Below are positions 17,086-25,930 of a stretch of DNA of 37,004 nt, one piece after another. Positions within the stretch are counted from its first letter, which is position 1; every line of letters begins with the position of its first letter. The notes below the pieces were generated by a model. The model was not told where the DNA came from. It saw only the letters and a list, made by a program, of their open reading frames with translations, and searched no databases. Where the stretch lies: positions 1-37,004 of the forward strand of contig NZ_JAHRXJ010000003.1 in the NCBI RefSeq assembly GCF_019104765.1, given 5' to 3'. This stretch comes from Synechococcus sp. HK05. Lineage in GTDB: Bacteria; Cyanobacteriota; Cyanobacteriia; PCC-6307; Cyanobiaceae. The translations under genes were made by a program, and so were the position numbers.

Positions 17086-17716
17086 GGCGGCGGTAGCGCA
17101 GCAGCAGTTCCTCGCCCTCGAGCAAGCGTTGCTCCTGCAGCTGCCAGCGCGCCGGCTCGAGAGCCACCCCAGCGGGCAACCAGCTGTGGGGACCACCCAG
17201 TAGCAGCGGGCAGACGGTGAGCTGCAGCTCATCCACCAACTGCTCCTGGAGCAGCGCGCCCGCCAGATCAGCACCCCCCAACAGCACCAAACGCTCCAGC
17301 CCTTGATCCGCCAGGGCCGCCAGGGCTTCGGGCCAGCTCGGCAGCGGCAATGCAGCGTGAAAGCCAGCAGGAGCGGAGGTGGCTGCGGGCATGAGCAGCC
17401 AACGCTGCAGCGGCTGCTGGAAAAAGCGCAGCGCTGGATCAAAACGGCCAAGGCGGCTCACCACCACCGCCGCCGGCTGCTCCGGGCGACCCTGCCGGCG
17501 GCGCTGCTCCAGCAGCGGCGGGGTGTGAAGCAAACAGGTGCAACCGTGCAAGCGCAGGGTGCGGCCACCGATCAGACAGGCATCAGCCCAGGCCAGGGCT
17601 TCCTCCAACACCACACGGTCGCCGCGGCCACCGATCTGGGCGGCGCCACCGACGGGTGGTGCCAGGCGGCCATCCAGGCTGACCGCCAACACCAGGCGCA
17701 GTTCAGGCCGAGGCAA
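17075..17716 (-). CDS. RibD_C-domain (dihydrofolate-reductase-fold) reductase
   Basis: This 213-residue stand-alone RibD C-terminal domain has the DHFR fold. Family motifs are LRLVLAVSLDGRLAP at the start, ADACLIGGRTLR in the middle and LERLVLLGGADLAGALLQEQLVDELQLT towards the end (the last two parts of the NADPH site and DEL motif). It probably reduces a pteridine- or pyrimidine-type substrate with NADPH. The best start is a TTG at 17716, 14 bp inside the upstream PTPS gene, and a GTG at 17692 is an alternative. The overlap with the PTPS gene suggests the two act in the same pterin pathway. Confidence 0.85.
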   Translation of the reverse strand: MPRPELRLVLAVSLDGRLAPPVGGAAQIGGRGDRVVLEEALAWADACLIGGRTLRLHGCTCLLHTPPLLEQRRRQGRPEQPAAVVVSRLGRFDPALRFFQQPLQRWLLMPAATSAPAGFHAALPLPSWPEALAALADQGLERLVLLGGADLAGALLQEQLVDELQLTVCPLLLGGPHSWLPAGVALEPARWQLQEQRLLEGEELLLRYRRLRD

Positions 17717-18677
17717 GGGCCTCAAGGGCCTGGGGCTGCATGCCGAGGGCCGGCACCTCGGCGTATACCTCGGCGGCGTTGTTGGGGCTTTCCTGCAGGC
17801 GCACCTTGTGCAGGCTCGCGCCAAGGCCAGCGATCGGAGCGCTGAGCAGATCGGCGATGTGCAGAGCGATGTTCTCGGCCGTGGGCACGGTGGTGCCGAA
17901 GTGAGCCACGTCCTTGTTGAGGAAGGTGTGGTCGAAGGGTTCCACCACCAGCTCATCCACCAGGCCCTGCAGGGCTGCGAGGTCGCAAACCATGCCGGTG
18001 CGGGGATCAATGGCGCCGCGCACGCTCACTTCGAGTATGTAGTTGTGGCCGTGGCCATGGGGCCGGGCGCACTTGCCGTAGATGGCGTCGTTCTCCTCCG
18101 GGCTCAGCTCGGGCCGCGCCAGGCGGTGGGCCGCCGCGAAGTGGGTCTTGATGGTGAGGAACGCTTCCATGGAATCGCCGAGCACATCGGCCCAGAGCTT
18201 GTCGGTTTCGTAAAGGCGCAGCCCCATCAGCGGCAGGTGGGGCTGCAGGCGACGCCAGATCGCCAGGGTGAGGGCTTCGGTGGTGGGCAGGATCCCGCTG
18301 GGCTGCTGCAGGTCGAATTCCGGCCAGGCCTCGTTGAGGAAGCGGAAATCGAGCTGGGCGGTGACTTGCTCGCGGATGGCGTGCTTCACATCCGAGAGGT
18401 TGAGCACCATGCCATCGGCATCGAGCGGCCCGCCCATCGCCACGATCAACTCGTAGTTGTGGCCGTGGCCGGGCGCCTGGCTGCAGGCACCGAAACGGGC
18501 CTGGTTGTCAGCGTCGCTGAGCTCGGGCAGCCAGTAGCGATGGCTGGCGCTGAAACAGGCGCGGCGTGTGATCACACACGGGCGCCCAGCACCATGCGGG
18601 TGGGGTTCGGGCCGAGCTGTTGCAGGAACGGCGGGCACCGGGCTCGCCGGAGGCGCCGCCACGGGGGGCGGAGTCAT
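17703..18677 (-). CDS. queD: Tandem 6-carboxytetrahydropterin/6-pyruvoyl-tetrahydropterin synthase
   Basis: This 324-residue protein has a proline-rich leader (1-30) and two PTPS domains. Domain 1 (about 34-165) has the zinc ligands H46 and H71/H73 (GHGHNY), C65 and E157. Domain 2 (about 176-300) has H184, C203, H209/H211, the catalytic FDH (D249-H250) and E296. In domain 1 the corresponding LDHxxLN motif reads LDFRFLN, so its catalytic His is Phe111. Domain 2 is therefore probably the active unit. PTPS enzymes convert dihydroneopterin triphosphate to a tetrahydropterin for queuosine or pterin cofactors. The ATG at 18677 is used. The gene overlaps the RibD_C reductase by 14 bp. Confidence 0.92.
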   Translation of the reverse strand: MTPPPVAAPPASPVPAVPATARPEPHPHGAGRPCVITRRACFSASHRYWLPELSDADNQARFGACSQAPGHGHNYELIVAMGGPLDADGMVLNLSDVKHAIREQVTAQLDFRFLNEAWPEFDLQQPSGILPTTEALTLAIWRRLQPHLPLMGLRLYETDKLWADVLGDSMEAFLTIKTHFAAAHRLARPELSPEENDAIYGKCARPHGHGHNYILEVSVRGAIDPRTGMVCDLAALQGLVDELVVEPFDHTFLNKDVAHFGTTVPTAENIALHIADLLSAPIAGLGASLHKVRLQESPNNAAEVYAEVPALGMQPQALEALASA

Positions 18678-18736
18678 AGCTGCAAGAAGCAAGGGCGCAT
18701 CCTAGGAATGTGAACCGCAGCGCTGCCTGAGCACCG

Positions 18737-19360
18737 ATGGCCAACCCACACGCTGAGCTTCGCCAGCGCCTGGAGGGGCTCAACCTCTATTTGGTGGGGA
18801 TGATGGGCAGCGGCAAGAGCACCGCCGGGCGGCACCTGGCGGAGCTGCTGGGCTACCGCTTCCTCGACGCCGACAGCAGCATCGAGCAGGTGGCCGGCCG
18901 CAGCATCCCGGAGGTGTTTGCCAGTGAGGGCGAAGCGGGCTTTCGTGCGCTGGAAGCGGCTGTGCTCAACCAGATCGCCAGTTGGCATTCGCTGGTGGTG
19001 GCCACCGGCGGCGGCGTGGTGACCCGCCCGGACAACTGGGGCCAGCTCCACCAGGGCGTGGTGATCTGGCTGGATGCACCGGAGGCTCTGCTGCTGGAGC
19101 GGCTGAGCAGCGATCCCACCCCACGCCCCCTGCTCCAAGCCGATGATCCAGCGGCGCGCCTGACGGCCCTGTTGGCGGAGCGCCGGCCCCTCTATGCCCA
19201 GGCCGATCTGCACATCGTTCAAGACGGGCGCGCGGCGGATCAGGTGGCCGTGCAGATCCTCGAAGCCCTGCCCAGCGTGCTGAAGGAGCGCACGGCAGCA
19301 CCACAGCACCGCCTGCAGGTGATCAATGAAGCAGGCGAGGTGGGCCGCTCGATCAACTAA
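18737..19360 (+). CDS. aroK: Shikimate kinase
   Basis: Shikimate kinase phosphorylates shikimate with ATP, step five of the chorismate pathway to aromatic amino acids, quinones and folate. The Walker A motif GMMGSGKST is at residues 21-29, FLDADSSIE at 42-50, the substrate-binding ATGGGVV at 89-95, and RRPLYAQ in the lid region. The length of 207 residues includes a short C-terminal extension. It is divergent from the PTPS gene (59-bp gap), and its stop overlaps the convergent CRR7-like gene by 4 bp. Confidence 0.96.
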   Translation: MANPHAELRQRLEGLNLYLVGMMGSGKSTAGRHLAELLGYRFLDADSSIEQVAGRSIPEVFASEGEAGFRALEAAVLNQIASWHSLVVATGGGVVTRPDNWGQLHQGVVIWLDAPEALLLERLSSDPTPRPLLQADDPAARLTALLAERRPLYAQADLHIVQDGRAADQVAVQILEALPSVLKERTAAPQHRLQVINEAGEVGRSIN

Positions 19361-19620
19361 GCGCCAGGGGGCTCCAGGCGGATGGCAAACCACTGCACCA
19401 CCACGCCCGGCTCAAGCTCCAGTTCACAGGCGGTTTCCAGCAGGCGCTGGGCCCTGGCCTCCGCGTCGGGCAGATCACGCAGATCGGGGGGCAGCGGCTC
19501 CAGGCGCGTGAGCTGCTGGGCCAGCCAAGCCAGCGTGTCAGCCGCGCTGAGCAGCTTCTGGGGCAAGCCCGGCTCCAGCACCACGTAGTGATCCAGTTCC
19601 CGGATCAGCGGATCAGACAT
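19357..19620 (-). CDS. Chlororespiratory reduction 7 (CRR7)-like protein
   Basis: This 87-residue acidic protein has the pattern DHYVVLEPGLPQKLLSAADT, LPPDLRDL, and TACELELEPGVVVQWFAIRLE at the end. I match it to the CRR7 family, which in plants is needed for assembly of the chloroplast NDH-1 complex. A link to NDH-1 here is by homology only, though ndhS is also in this window. The ATG at 19620 is chosen because conservation starts with MSDPLIRELDHYVV, although the frame is open further upstream. It is divergent from the DUF6816 gene (52-bp gap). Confidence 0.75.
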   Translation of the reverse strand: MSDPLIRELDHYVVLEPGLPQKLLSAADTLAWLAQQLTRLEPLPPDLRDLPDAEARAQRLLETACELELEPGVVVQWFAIRLEPPGA

Positions 19621-19672
19621 GGGGCTGGTGCGTGGCGCCAGGATCAGCGCAGCCTGCCACGCCTGATCAACC

Positions 19673-20362
19673 ATGGGGATCGCCCTGTTGCGCAGCCTGC
19701 TGGTGGCAGCGATGCTGCTGATGCCGGCACCACAGGCACTGGCCGCAGCGGGCGCCAGCGCCGAACCGCTGCAGCAGCGGCTGGCCAGCTGGCCGAACTG
19801 GAGCCTGCCGGCGCCACTGCCGCGGCCGGGTCAGCAGGATCTGATCTACCCGGCCTGGTTTAACGGCCACTGGCAGGCCACCAACCACGACCCCAGCGGC
19901 CGAGAACCTGATCTGCACTACGAAGTGCGCTTCAGCGCCGACCCGCAGGGCCAGGTGGTGGGGGATCGCGCCTTCAACGCCGCGGCCATCGGCCAGGCGC
20001 TGCTGGGGGCGCAGCTGCTGCAGGTGCGCAACGATCCGCTCAACCCCAACCGGCAGCTGGCCCTGCTGGCCGGCGATCAGCAACTGGAATCCACGGTGGT
20101 GGGCCGACGCAGTGGGCTGCTCAGCGGGGAGTGCTTCCTGGCGGATGAACTGGCCCTGCAGGTGATGCATGGCCCGGGCGATCCACGGGTGAGCCGCGTG
20201 GAAACCCTCAGCCGCTACCAGTTGGTGGCACCGGATCGCATCGAAGCCGAGCAGTGGCAAGCCAGCTACGGCTCACCCGCGGAGGGGCTGGCGGCCGAGG
20301 CCCGGCACAGCTGGCGAGGCGTGCTGGTGCTGGAGCGCCTGGATCAGGAGCGACCCACCTGA
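19673..20362 (+). CDS. DUF6816-type exported protein
   Basis: This 229-residue precursor has a clear signal peptide (MGIALLRSLLVAAMLL..., cleavage near ALA/AAG, residues 23-27). The mature part contains WPNWSLPAPLPRPG, DLIYPAWFNGHWQATNHD, GDRAFNAAAIGQALLG and DPLNPNRQLALL. I associate these with the cyanobacterial and plastid DUF6816 family, of unknown function and predicted to be lumenal or periplasmic. The last 19 bp overlap the convergent GST gene. Confidence 0.7.
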   Translation: MGIALLRSLLVAAMLLMPAPQALAAAGASAEPLQQRLASWPNWSLPAPLPRPGQQDLIYPAWFNGHWQATNHDPSGREPDLHYEVRFSADPQGQVVGDRAFNAAAIGQALLGAQLLQVRNDPLNPNRQLALLAGDQQLESTVVGRRSGLLSGECFLADELALQVMHGPGDPRVSRVETLSRYQLVAPDRIEAEQWQASYGSPAEGLAAEARHSWRGVLVLERLDQERPT

Positions 20363-21054
20363 GTGCCGATGGCATCGCGCCACTGCCAGAGCGGCGCGAG
20401 CAGAGGATCGTCGGCCAGGCCCGCCACGCCACGGCCCGCCAGGGGGGCACCGGCACTGGCAGGGAAGCTCAAGAGCGAGAGCTGGGCCACCACCGCCAGA
20501 TCCGCCAGGCTGAGCTGATCACCCACCAGATAAGGCTGCTGCTGCACCAGGGCGCAGAGCTGCTCGAGGTTGGCGCGCAACTGCTCCAGGCCGCCGTGAT
20601 CGATCACCTGGCCAAGGCCACTGAGCACGCCGGAGGGCAGGGCCCCCACCAGGGTGCGCAGCGGCGCCGGCGTGGCATCCGGCAGCAAGCCGCCGCGCAA
20701 CACCGGATCGGCGGCAGCCGCCTGCACCAGCGCCAACCGGGCACCGGCCGCCAGGGCTGTATCGGCCCAGTCTTCAAGGATCAGCACCTGGGCCCGCAGG
20801 GCAGGATCGGCCGGCAGCAGGGCCGGTGATGCTGTGTGGCGCTCCAGGTACTGCGCGATGGCGGTGGAATCAGCGATCACCTCGGAGCCGTCGACCAGCA
20901 CCGGCACCTGACGCTGCCCCGAGAGGCGATAGAGCTCCACCTGCCCAACCCCGGGAGTGACCTCCAGCACGCTGTAGAGGAGGCCCTTCGCCGCCAACAC
21001 CAGGCGCACCTTCTCGCAGAAGGCGGAGTGGCGGAACTGATGAAGCTCCAGCAT
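20344..21054 (-). CDS. Glutathione S-transferase family protein
   Basis: This 236-residue protein has a thioredoxin-fold N-terminal domain with [14 protein letters not shown] (7-20, candidate catalytic C13), the cis-proline VPVL (P51) and the glutathione-binding DST (62-64). An all-helical GST C-terminal domain follows with [18 protein letters not shown], the N-capping and hydrophobic-staple motif. The substrate is unknown. The C13 position resembles glutaredoxin-like or omega-type enzymes more than Tyr/Ser GSTs. Confidence 0.9.
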   Translation of the reverse strand: MLELHQFRHSAFCEKVRLVLAAKGLLYSVLEVTPGVGQVELYRLSGQRQVPVLVDGSEVIADSTAIAQYLERHTASPALLPADPALRAQVLILEDWADTALAAGARLALVQAAAADPVLRGGLLPDATPAPLRTLVGALPSGVLSGLGQVIDHGGLEQLRANLEQLCALVQQQPYLVGDQLSLADLAVVAQLSLLSFPASAGAPLAGRGVAGLADDPLLAPLWQWRDAIGTQVGRS

Positions 21055-21110
21055 CGGACCCTTTTCGCGGCAGAGTAGCCAGCACTCAACGGCCAGCGCC
21101 CGAGCCCCCG

Positions 21111-21317
21111 ATGCGGGATTTCTTCCTCAACGTCACGCGTTATCCGCGCTATTTGATCGCGTTCGGGCTGGGCGTGGCCAACTCCGTGCTCGAGCCCCTG
21201 GCGAAGCGCCGCAGCAATCCGGTCACGGCGGTGGCGCTGGTGGGTGCGCTGGTGAGCGGCCTGGTGAGCCTGGGGCTGATCCTGCGTGCCATGGTGAGCA
21301 CAGATGTAATCGCCTAG
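21111..21317 (+). CDS. DUF751/Ycf33 family small membrane protein
   Basis: This 68-residue protein with two hydrophobic segments starts [20 protein letters not shown] and continues [22 protein letters not shown]. This matches the conserved DUF751 family, which I equate with the plastid-encoded Ycf33. It is probably a thylakoid or plasma-membrane protein of unknown role. Its stop is only 2 bp before the rbfA start, so the two are probably co-translated. Confidence 0.85.
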   Translation: MRDFFLNVTRYPRYLIAFGLGVANSVLEPLAKRRSNPVTAVALVGALVSGLVSLGLILRAMVSTDVIA

Positions 21318-21319
21318 GC

Positions 21320-21730
21320 ATGGCGCAGGGCAGGCGGGTGGAACGGGTGGCGGCCCTCATCCGCCGCGAGGTGAGCGAGCTGCTGGTGAACGGGATCAAA
21401 GACGATCGCGTCAGCCTCGGGATGGTGAGCGTCACCAACGTGGAGGTGGCAGGTGATCTGCAGCACTGCAAGATCTACGTGAGCGTGTACGGCAGTCCCG
21501 AGGTGCAGCAACAGGCGCTAGCCGGTCTGCGTTCAGCGGGGAGTTACGTGAAAGGGGAACTGGGGCGCCGCCTCAACATGCGCCGCACGCCGGAGGTGAT
21601 CTTCCACCTCGATCGGGGCATTGAAAAGGGCACCTCCGTGCTCGGGCTGCTCAACCAGCTGGAGGAGCAACGGCAGGAGCGCGGCGAGATTCCTGAGGGC
21701 ACAGGCCAGCTAGACGATGACCTCAGCTGA
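21320..21730 (+). CDS. rbfA: 30S ribosome-binding factor A
   Basis: RbfA is a cold-shock-related factor that binds the 30S subunit during late 16S rRNA maturation. The 136-residue protein has the KH-type fold features: [18 protein letters not shown] at the start, [20 protein letters not shown] in the centre, and [21 protein letters not shown] near residues 85-105. The stop lies 14 bp inside the following GH3 gene. Confidence 0.96.
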   Translation: MAQGRRVERVAALIRREVSELLVNGIKDDRVSLGMVSVTNVEVAGDLQHCKIYVSVYGSPEVQQQALAGLRSAGSYVKGELGRRLNMRRTPEVIFHLDRGIEKGTSVLGLLNQLEEQRQERGEIPEGTGQLDDDLS

Positions 21731-23330
21731 GCGGCGTCGCCAACTGGCCCAGCTGCTGGTGGTGCGCGGCAGCGGCTTCAGCCGCGACAGCCAGCGCCGC
21801 TATCCCCGCTGGGAGCTCACCAACGCTGAGCTGAAGCAGCTCCTGGAAGCCGGCGTTGGTGGTGTGATCCTGCTGGGGGGCAGCAGCGAAGATCTGCGCC
21901 TGCGTTGCGCCCAGCTGCAGTTCTGGGCCGACCAGCCCCTGCTGCTCTGCGCCGATGTGGAAGAGGGCGTAGGCCAACGCTTTGAGGGCGCGAGTTGGCT
22001 GGTGCCGCCCCTGGCCCTGGGGCGACTGCATGGCCGCGATCCTCAGCGGGCTGTGGCCCTGGCAGAGCGCTATGGGCGCTGCTGCGGCCGGCAGGCGCGG
22101 CTTGTAGGGCTCAACTGGGTGCTGGGGCCCGTGTGTGATGTGAACAACAACCCCGCCAACCCGGTGATCAATGTGCGGGCCTGGGCAGAAACACCCGAGA
22201 GCGCCGGTGCGCTGGCGGCGGCCTTTGTGCGCGGCTGCCAGGGCGAAGGCGTCCTGGCCTGCGCCAAGCACTTCCCCGGCCATGGCGACACCAGCACCGA
22301 CTCCCACCTGGAGCTGCCCCTTATTCCCCACAGCCGGGAGCGGCTGGAGGCGGTGGAGCTGCCCCCCTTCCGCGCTGCCATCGCGGCGGATGTGGCCTCC
22401 GTGATGACAGCCCATCTGCAGCTGCCCGCCTTCGACACCACCCATCCCGCCACCCTCTCGGCCGCGGTACTCACAACGCTGCTGCGGCGCGATCTCGGCT
22501 TCAAGGGGCTGGTGGTGACCGATGCGCTGGTGATGGAGGCGATCACCCAGCAATACGGCGCGGCGGAAGCGGCGGTGCTGGCCTTTGAAGCCGGTGCGGA
22601 TCTGATCCTGATGCCGGCCGATGCCAGCGCAGCCCTTGATGGCCTGGAGGCGGCGGTGGCCAGCGGACGCATCAGCCTGGCCCGCGTTCAAAAAAGCCTG
22701 GAGCGCCGCCAGGCGGCCCTGGCCCGCTGCGGCCCTAGCGCCGCGGCTCACCTGGAGACGGTGGTTCAGGAGCTGAGAGATCTGGTGAACCCGGAGGAGC
22801 GCCAGCTCAGCCAGGAGCTGCTGGCGCTGAGCCTGGAGCACCAGGGCGGTTCGGTGGCGCCTGCTGCGCCCGGGGTGAACCTGATCCGGCTTGATACCCA
22901 ACTCAATGCGCCCCAGCTGCCGGCGATGGCCCCGGCGCTGCTGCGGCCCGCCGCCCAGGGCTATGGCGCCGTGGTGCTTGATGGCCGCAGCCCCAGCCCC
23001 TGGAGCGGCAACCCGGAAGCCCCCCTGGCCCTAGAGCGGCTGGGGGATGGCCCGGTGCTGCTGCAACTACTGGTGCGGGGCAATCCCTTCCGCGGCAGCG
23101 CCGGCGGCGATGAACCCTGGCCCCAGGTGGTGCAGCAGCTGCTGGAGGCCAACCGCTTGGCCGGCCTGGCGGTGTACGGCAGCCCCTATCTCTGGGAGCA
23201 GCTGCGGGCGCTGCTGCCGCCGGAGCTGCCGGCGGCCTACAGCCCGGGCCAGATGCCCCAGGCCCAGGCGGCCGTCTTGGAGCGCCTGGGCCTCGGCGCC
23301 GCGGCCCTGGAAGGCGGCTTCACCGACTGA
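21717..23330 (+). CDS. nagZ: Glycoside hydrolase family 3, NagZ-like beta-N-acetylglucosaminidase
   Basis: This 537-residue protein is a predicted beta-N-acetylglucosaminidase of peptidoglycan recycling. The NagZ signature [14 protein letters not shown] is at residues 184-197, containing the catalytic loop His and Asp, and the nucleophile Asp269 is in VTDALVMEA. Proteobacterial NagZ has about 340 residues. Here roughly 190 extra residues form a C-terminal domain with no motif I recognise, as in other cyanobacterial and Gram-positive relatives. No signal peptide is visible. The start overlaps rbfA by 14 bp. Confidence 0.9.
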   Translation: MTSAERRRQLAQLLVVRGSGFSRDSQRRYPRWELTNAELKQLLEAGVGGVILLGGSSEDLRLRCAQLQFWADQPLLLCADVEEGVGQRFEGASWLVPPLALGRLHGRDPQRAVALAERYGRCCGRQARLVGLNWVLGPVCDVNNNPANPVINVRAWAETPESAGALAAAFVRGCQGEGVLACAKHFPGHGDTSTDSHLELPLIPHSRERLEAVELPPFRAAIAADVASVMTAHLQLPAFDTTHPATLSAAVLTTLLRRDLGFKGLVVTDALVMEAITQQYGAAEAAVLAFEAGADLILMPADASAALDGLEAAVASGRISLARVQKSLERRQAALARCGPSAAAHLETVVQELRDLVNPEERQLSQELLALSLEHQGGSVAPAAPGVNLIRLDTQLNAPQLPAMAPALLRPAAQGYGAVVLDGRSPSPWSGNPEAPLALERLGDGPVLLQLLVRGNPFRGSAGGDEPWPQVVQQLLEANRLAGLAVYGSPYLWEQLRALLPPELPAAYSPGQMPQAQAAVLERLGLGAAALEGGFTD

Positions 23331-23383
23331 GCCGTTACACCGCAGCGACCTGCCACTAACCTCAGGCCGCCTGCACCGCCGCC

Positions 23384-24577
23384 ATGCTCAGCCTCTCGAT
23401 GATCGTGCGCGATGAAGCAGCACAGATCGAAGACTGCCTGCGTTCGGTGCAGGGCTTCGTCGACGAGATGGTGGTGGTGGACACCGGCTCCACCGACAAC
23501 ACACCGGCCCTGGCACAGGCGATGGGCGCGCGCGTGGAGCAGATCGAATGGCCGGGCGACTTTGCCCCAGCCCGCAACCAGGCCCTGCAGTGGGTGAGCG
23601 GCGACTGGGTGCTGGTGCTCGATGCCGATGAGCGCCTGCGGCCCGAGGCGATGGCGCCGCTGCGGGCCCTGATGGCCCAGCCGGATGTGCTGCTGGTCAA
23701 CCTGCTGCGCCACGAGCGCGGGGCCGTGCAATCCCCCTACTCGAATGTGAGCCGCCTGTTCCGGCGTCACCCAGCGATCCGCTGGAGCCGCGCCTACCAC
23801 TCGATGGTGGACGACAGCGTGGCGGAACTGCTCCAGCAGGAGAGCCATTGGCGCATCGCCGACTGCCCCGAACCTGCTCTGCTGCACGACGGCTACCGGC
23901 CGGAGCTGCTGGCCCAGGGCAACAAGCCGCAGCGGCTGCGCGAAGCGATGGAAGCCGAACTGCTGGAGCGCCCCGGTGATCCTTACGCCTGCGCCAAGCT
24001 CGGCAGCCTGGAGGTGGCCGAAGGCAACCTGGAACGCGGCACAGCGCTGCTGCGTCAGGGGCTGGAGCAGTGCCCGGCAGGCGCCCACCCTGAGCGCTAC
24101 GAGCTGCTGCTGCACCTGGCCCTAGCGGAAGCGCCGCGCGATCCCGCCGCGGCAGTCGCCCTCTATCGCGAAGCCCTGGCGCTGCCGCTGGCAGCCCGCC
24201 TAAGCCTCGCCGCCCGGCTCAACCTGGCGGCCCTCCTGCTCCAGCAGGGCCAGGCGCAGGAGGCCGAAACGCTCTGCCAGCGCGCCACCGCCGCGGCCCC
24301 TGAGATCAGCCTGGGCTGGTACAACCTCGGCCTGATCCGCCGCCGCCTGGGCGACATCGCCGGTGCCCTGGAGGCCTACCGGGAGGCGCGGCGGCTGCAG
24401 CCCGAGCACCCTGAAACCCATCAGAACTTGGCGGTAGCCCTGCTGCTCGGCGGCGATATCGACGGTGCCCGCAACAGCTTCCGACAGGCGATCGAGCTGC
24501 TGGGGCAGCAGGGCCGCAGCGCTGAAGCCGCCCAGCTGCGCCAGCAGGCCGGGGCGATGGTGAAGCTGGAGGGCTGA
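23384..24577 (+). CDS. Family 2 glycosyltransferase with TPR repeats
   Basis: The amino-terminal ~230 residues are a GT-A domain of the GT2/SunS type: SLSMIVRDEAAQIEDCLRS, VVVDTGSTDNT (31-40) and the metal-binding DAD at 80-82 (VLVLDADERL). From about residue 190 to 385 there are tetratricopeptide-like helical repeats, with ISLGWYNLGLIRRRLGDIAG and HPETHQNLAVALLLGGDIDG as the clearest units. The acceptor is unknown, and glycan or protein modification in the envelope is inference. It ends 5 bp before hemD. Confidence 0.92.
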   Translation: MLSLSMIVRDEAAQIEDCLRSVQGFVDEMVVVDTGSTDNTPALAQAMGARVEQIEWPGDFAPARNQALQWVSGDWVLVLDADERLRPEAMAPLRALMAQPDVLLVNLLRHERGAVQSPYSNVSRLFRRHPAIRWSRAYHSMVDDSVAELLQQESHWRIADCPEPALLHDGYRPELLAQGNKPQRLREAMEAELLERPGDPYACAKLGSLEVAEGNLERGTALLRQGLEQCPAGAHPERYELLLHLALAEAPRDPAAAVALYREALALPLAARLSLAARLNLAALLLQQGQAQEAETLCQRATAAAPEISLGWYNLGLIRRRLGDIAGALEAYREARRLQPEHPETHQNLAVALLLGGDIDGARNSFRQAIELLGQQGRSAEAAQLRQQAGAMVKLEG

Positions 24578-24582
24578 TCCCG

Positions 24583-25401
24583 ATGCCGAACTCCGCCCCT
24601 CTGAAGGGCCGCACCATTGCCGTGACCCGCGCCGAGCAGCAGCTGGGCGAAGCGCGGCGCCTGTTTGAGCAGGCCGAGGCCGCGGTGCTGGATCTGCCGG
24701 CGCTGGTGATCGGGCCGCCGGATGAATGGGGCCCGCTCGACGACGCCCTGGCCGAGCTCGATGAATTCCACTGGCTGGTGGTGTCGAGCAGCAACGGTGT
24801 GGATGCGGTGGAGCAGCGGCTACAACGGCTGGGCGGCAGCCTGGCCCGCCGGCCCCAGAGCCTGAAGATCGCCGCCGTGGGCCGCAAAACCGCCGCCCGC
24901 CTCGAAGCGCTGGGGGCGCCCGCGGATTTCGTGCCACCACAGTTTGTGGCCGACAGCCTGATCGATCACTTCCCGGTGTCGGGCTGGGGGCTGCGGCTGC
25001 TGCTGCCGCGGGTGCAGAGCGGCGGGCGCACCGTGCTGGCTGAAGCCTTCGGTGAAGCGGGCGCTCGGGTGGTGGAGGTGGCCGCCTACGAATCCCGCTG
25101 CCCCGCATCGCTGCCGCCAGCCACCGCCGCCGCCCTGGCCGCAGGCAGCGTGGACGCCATCACCTTCAGCAGTGGGAAAACCGTGCAACACACCGCCCAG
25201 CTGCTGGAACAGCAGTTCGGCGCGGACTGGTCGCAGCAACTCAACGGGGTGGCCTTGGTGTCGATCGGGCCACAAACCAGCCACACCTGCCGCGCCCAGC
25301 TGGGCCGCGTCGACGCGGAAGCCGATCCCCACGACCTCGACGGCCTGGTGACGGCCTGCGCTCAGGCGTTGGCGGGGCGGCCGCTCAGAGCTCCAGGGTG
25401 A
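24583..25401 (+). CDS. hemD: Uroporphyrinogen-III synthase
   Basis: HemD cyclises hydroxymethylbilane with inversion of ring D to uroporphyrinogen III, the common precursor of chlorophyll, heme, bilins and cobalamin. The 272-residue sequence shows the divergent two-domain family features: GRTIAVTRAEQQ at 9-20, SSSNGVDAV at 68-76, VAAYES with the conserved Tyr169, TFSSGKTV at 194-201 and SIGPQTS at 227-233. The last 17 bp overlap the convergent lipoprotein gene. Confidence 0.93.
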   Translation: MPNSAPLKGRTIAVTRAEQQLGEARRLFEQAEAAVLDLPALVIGPPDEWGPLDDALAELDEFHWLVVSSSNGVDAVEQRLQRLGGSLARRPQSLKIAAVGRKTAARLEALGAPADFVPPQFVADSLIDHFPVSGWGLRLLLPRVQSGGRTVLAEAFGEAGARVVEVAAYESRCPASLPPATAAALAAGSVDAITFSSGKTVQHTAQLLEQQFGADWSQQLNGVALVSIGPQTSHTCRAQLGRVDAEADPHDLDGLVTACAQALAGRPLRAPG

Positions 25402-25930
25402 TCTTGGGGCTGCTGGGCTCAGGTCCTGTCGCAAGGGTCAAGCGCCCCTGAGCAACATCGACGGCCGCCACCTTCCAAGCCTGTGGCAGGAGATCGGTGG
25501 TGCGACCGCCCTGATCACCCACCACTAGGGAGCCGGCATTGCCCTGGAACTGAACCAAAGCCTGAGCATGCCCGCTGGCGAGAATCACGCCGCTGAATTT
25601 CAAGCCCTCGGGCAGCACTGGTGGAGCTTCGCCTGAGGACGGAGGCAGCGGCGCGAAAGGATCCACACGACCCACGCCCACCTCGCTGATCACCTGCTGC
25701 GGCGTGGGCAGCGGCGTAAAGCCAGCGGCAGGCCGCGGGGTGGCGTTAACCGGGTTTCCCGCGGCCGGCTTAGAGGGGGGCGAAGACAGGCTGATGCTCT
25801 CGGGCCCGGAGCTCGAACCGCAAGCGGTCAGGGCGGGCAACAATGCCAGGGCAACGATCCAGCCCCACCAGGAGCCACAGCCGCTCATCAAGCGTCGAGA
25901 ATCGGATGCGTCATCCCTGCTGTTGGCCAT
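25385..25930 (-). CDS. Predicted lipoprotein with PilP-like C-terminal region
   Basis: This protein of up to 181 residues has a lipobox LTAC (Cys37), a proline/serine-rich linker and a small C-terminal beta domain. The pattern there (GVILASGHAQALVQF, VVGDQGG, LPQAWKVAAVD, GRLTLATG) resembles PilP-type type IV pilus lipoproteins. That resemblance is weak and is not a family assignment. An internal ATG at 25888 would put the lipobox Cys at residue 23, which is more usual for a lipoprotein signal, so the true start may be there. It overlaps the SRPBCC gene upstream by 20 bp if the longer start is used. Confidence 0.75.
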   Translation of the reverse strand: MANSRDDASDSRRLMSGCGSWWGWIVALALLPALTACGSSSGPESISLSSPPSKPAAGNPVNATPRPAAGFTPLPTPQQVISEVGVGRVDPFAPLPPSSGEAPPVLPEGLKFSGVILASGHAQALVQFQGNAGSLVVGDQGGRTTDLLPQAWKVAAVDVAQGRLTLATGPEPSSPKITLEL

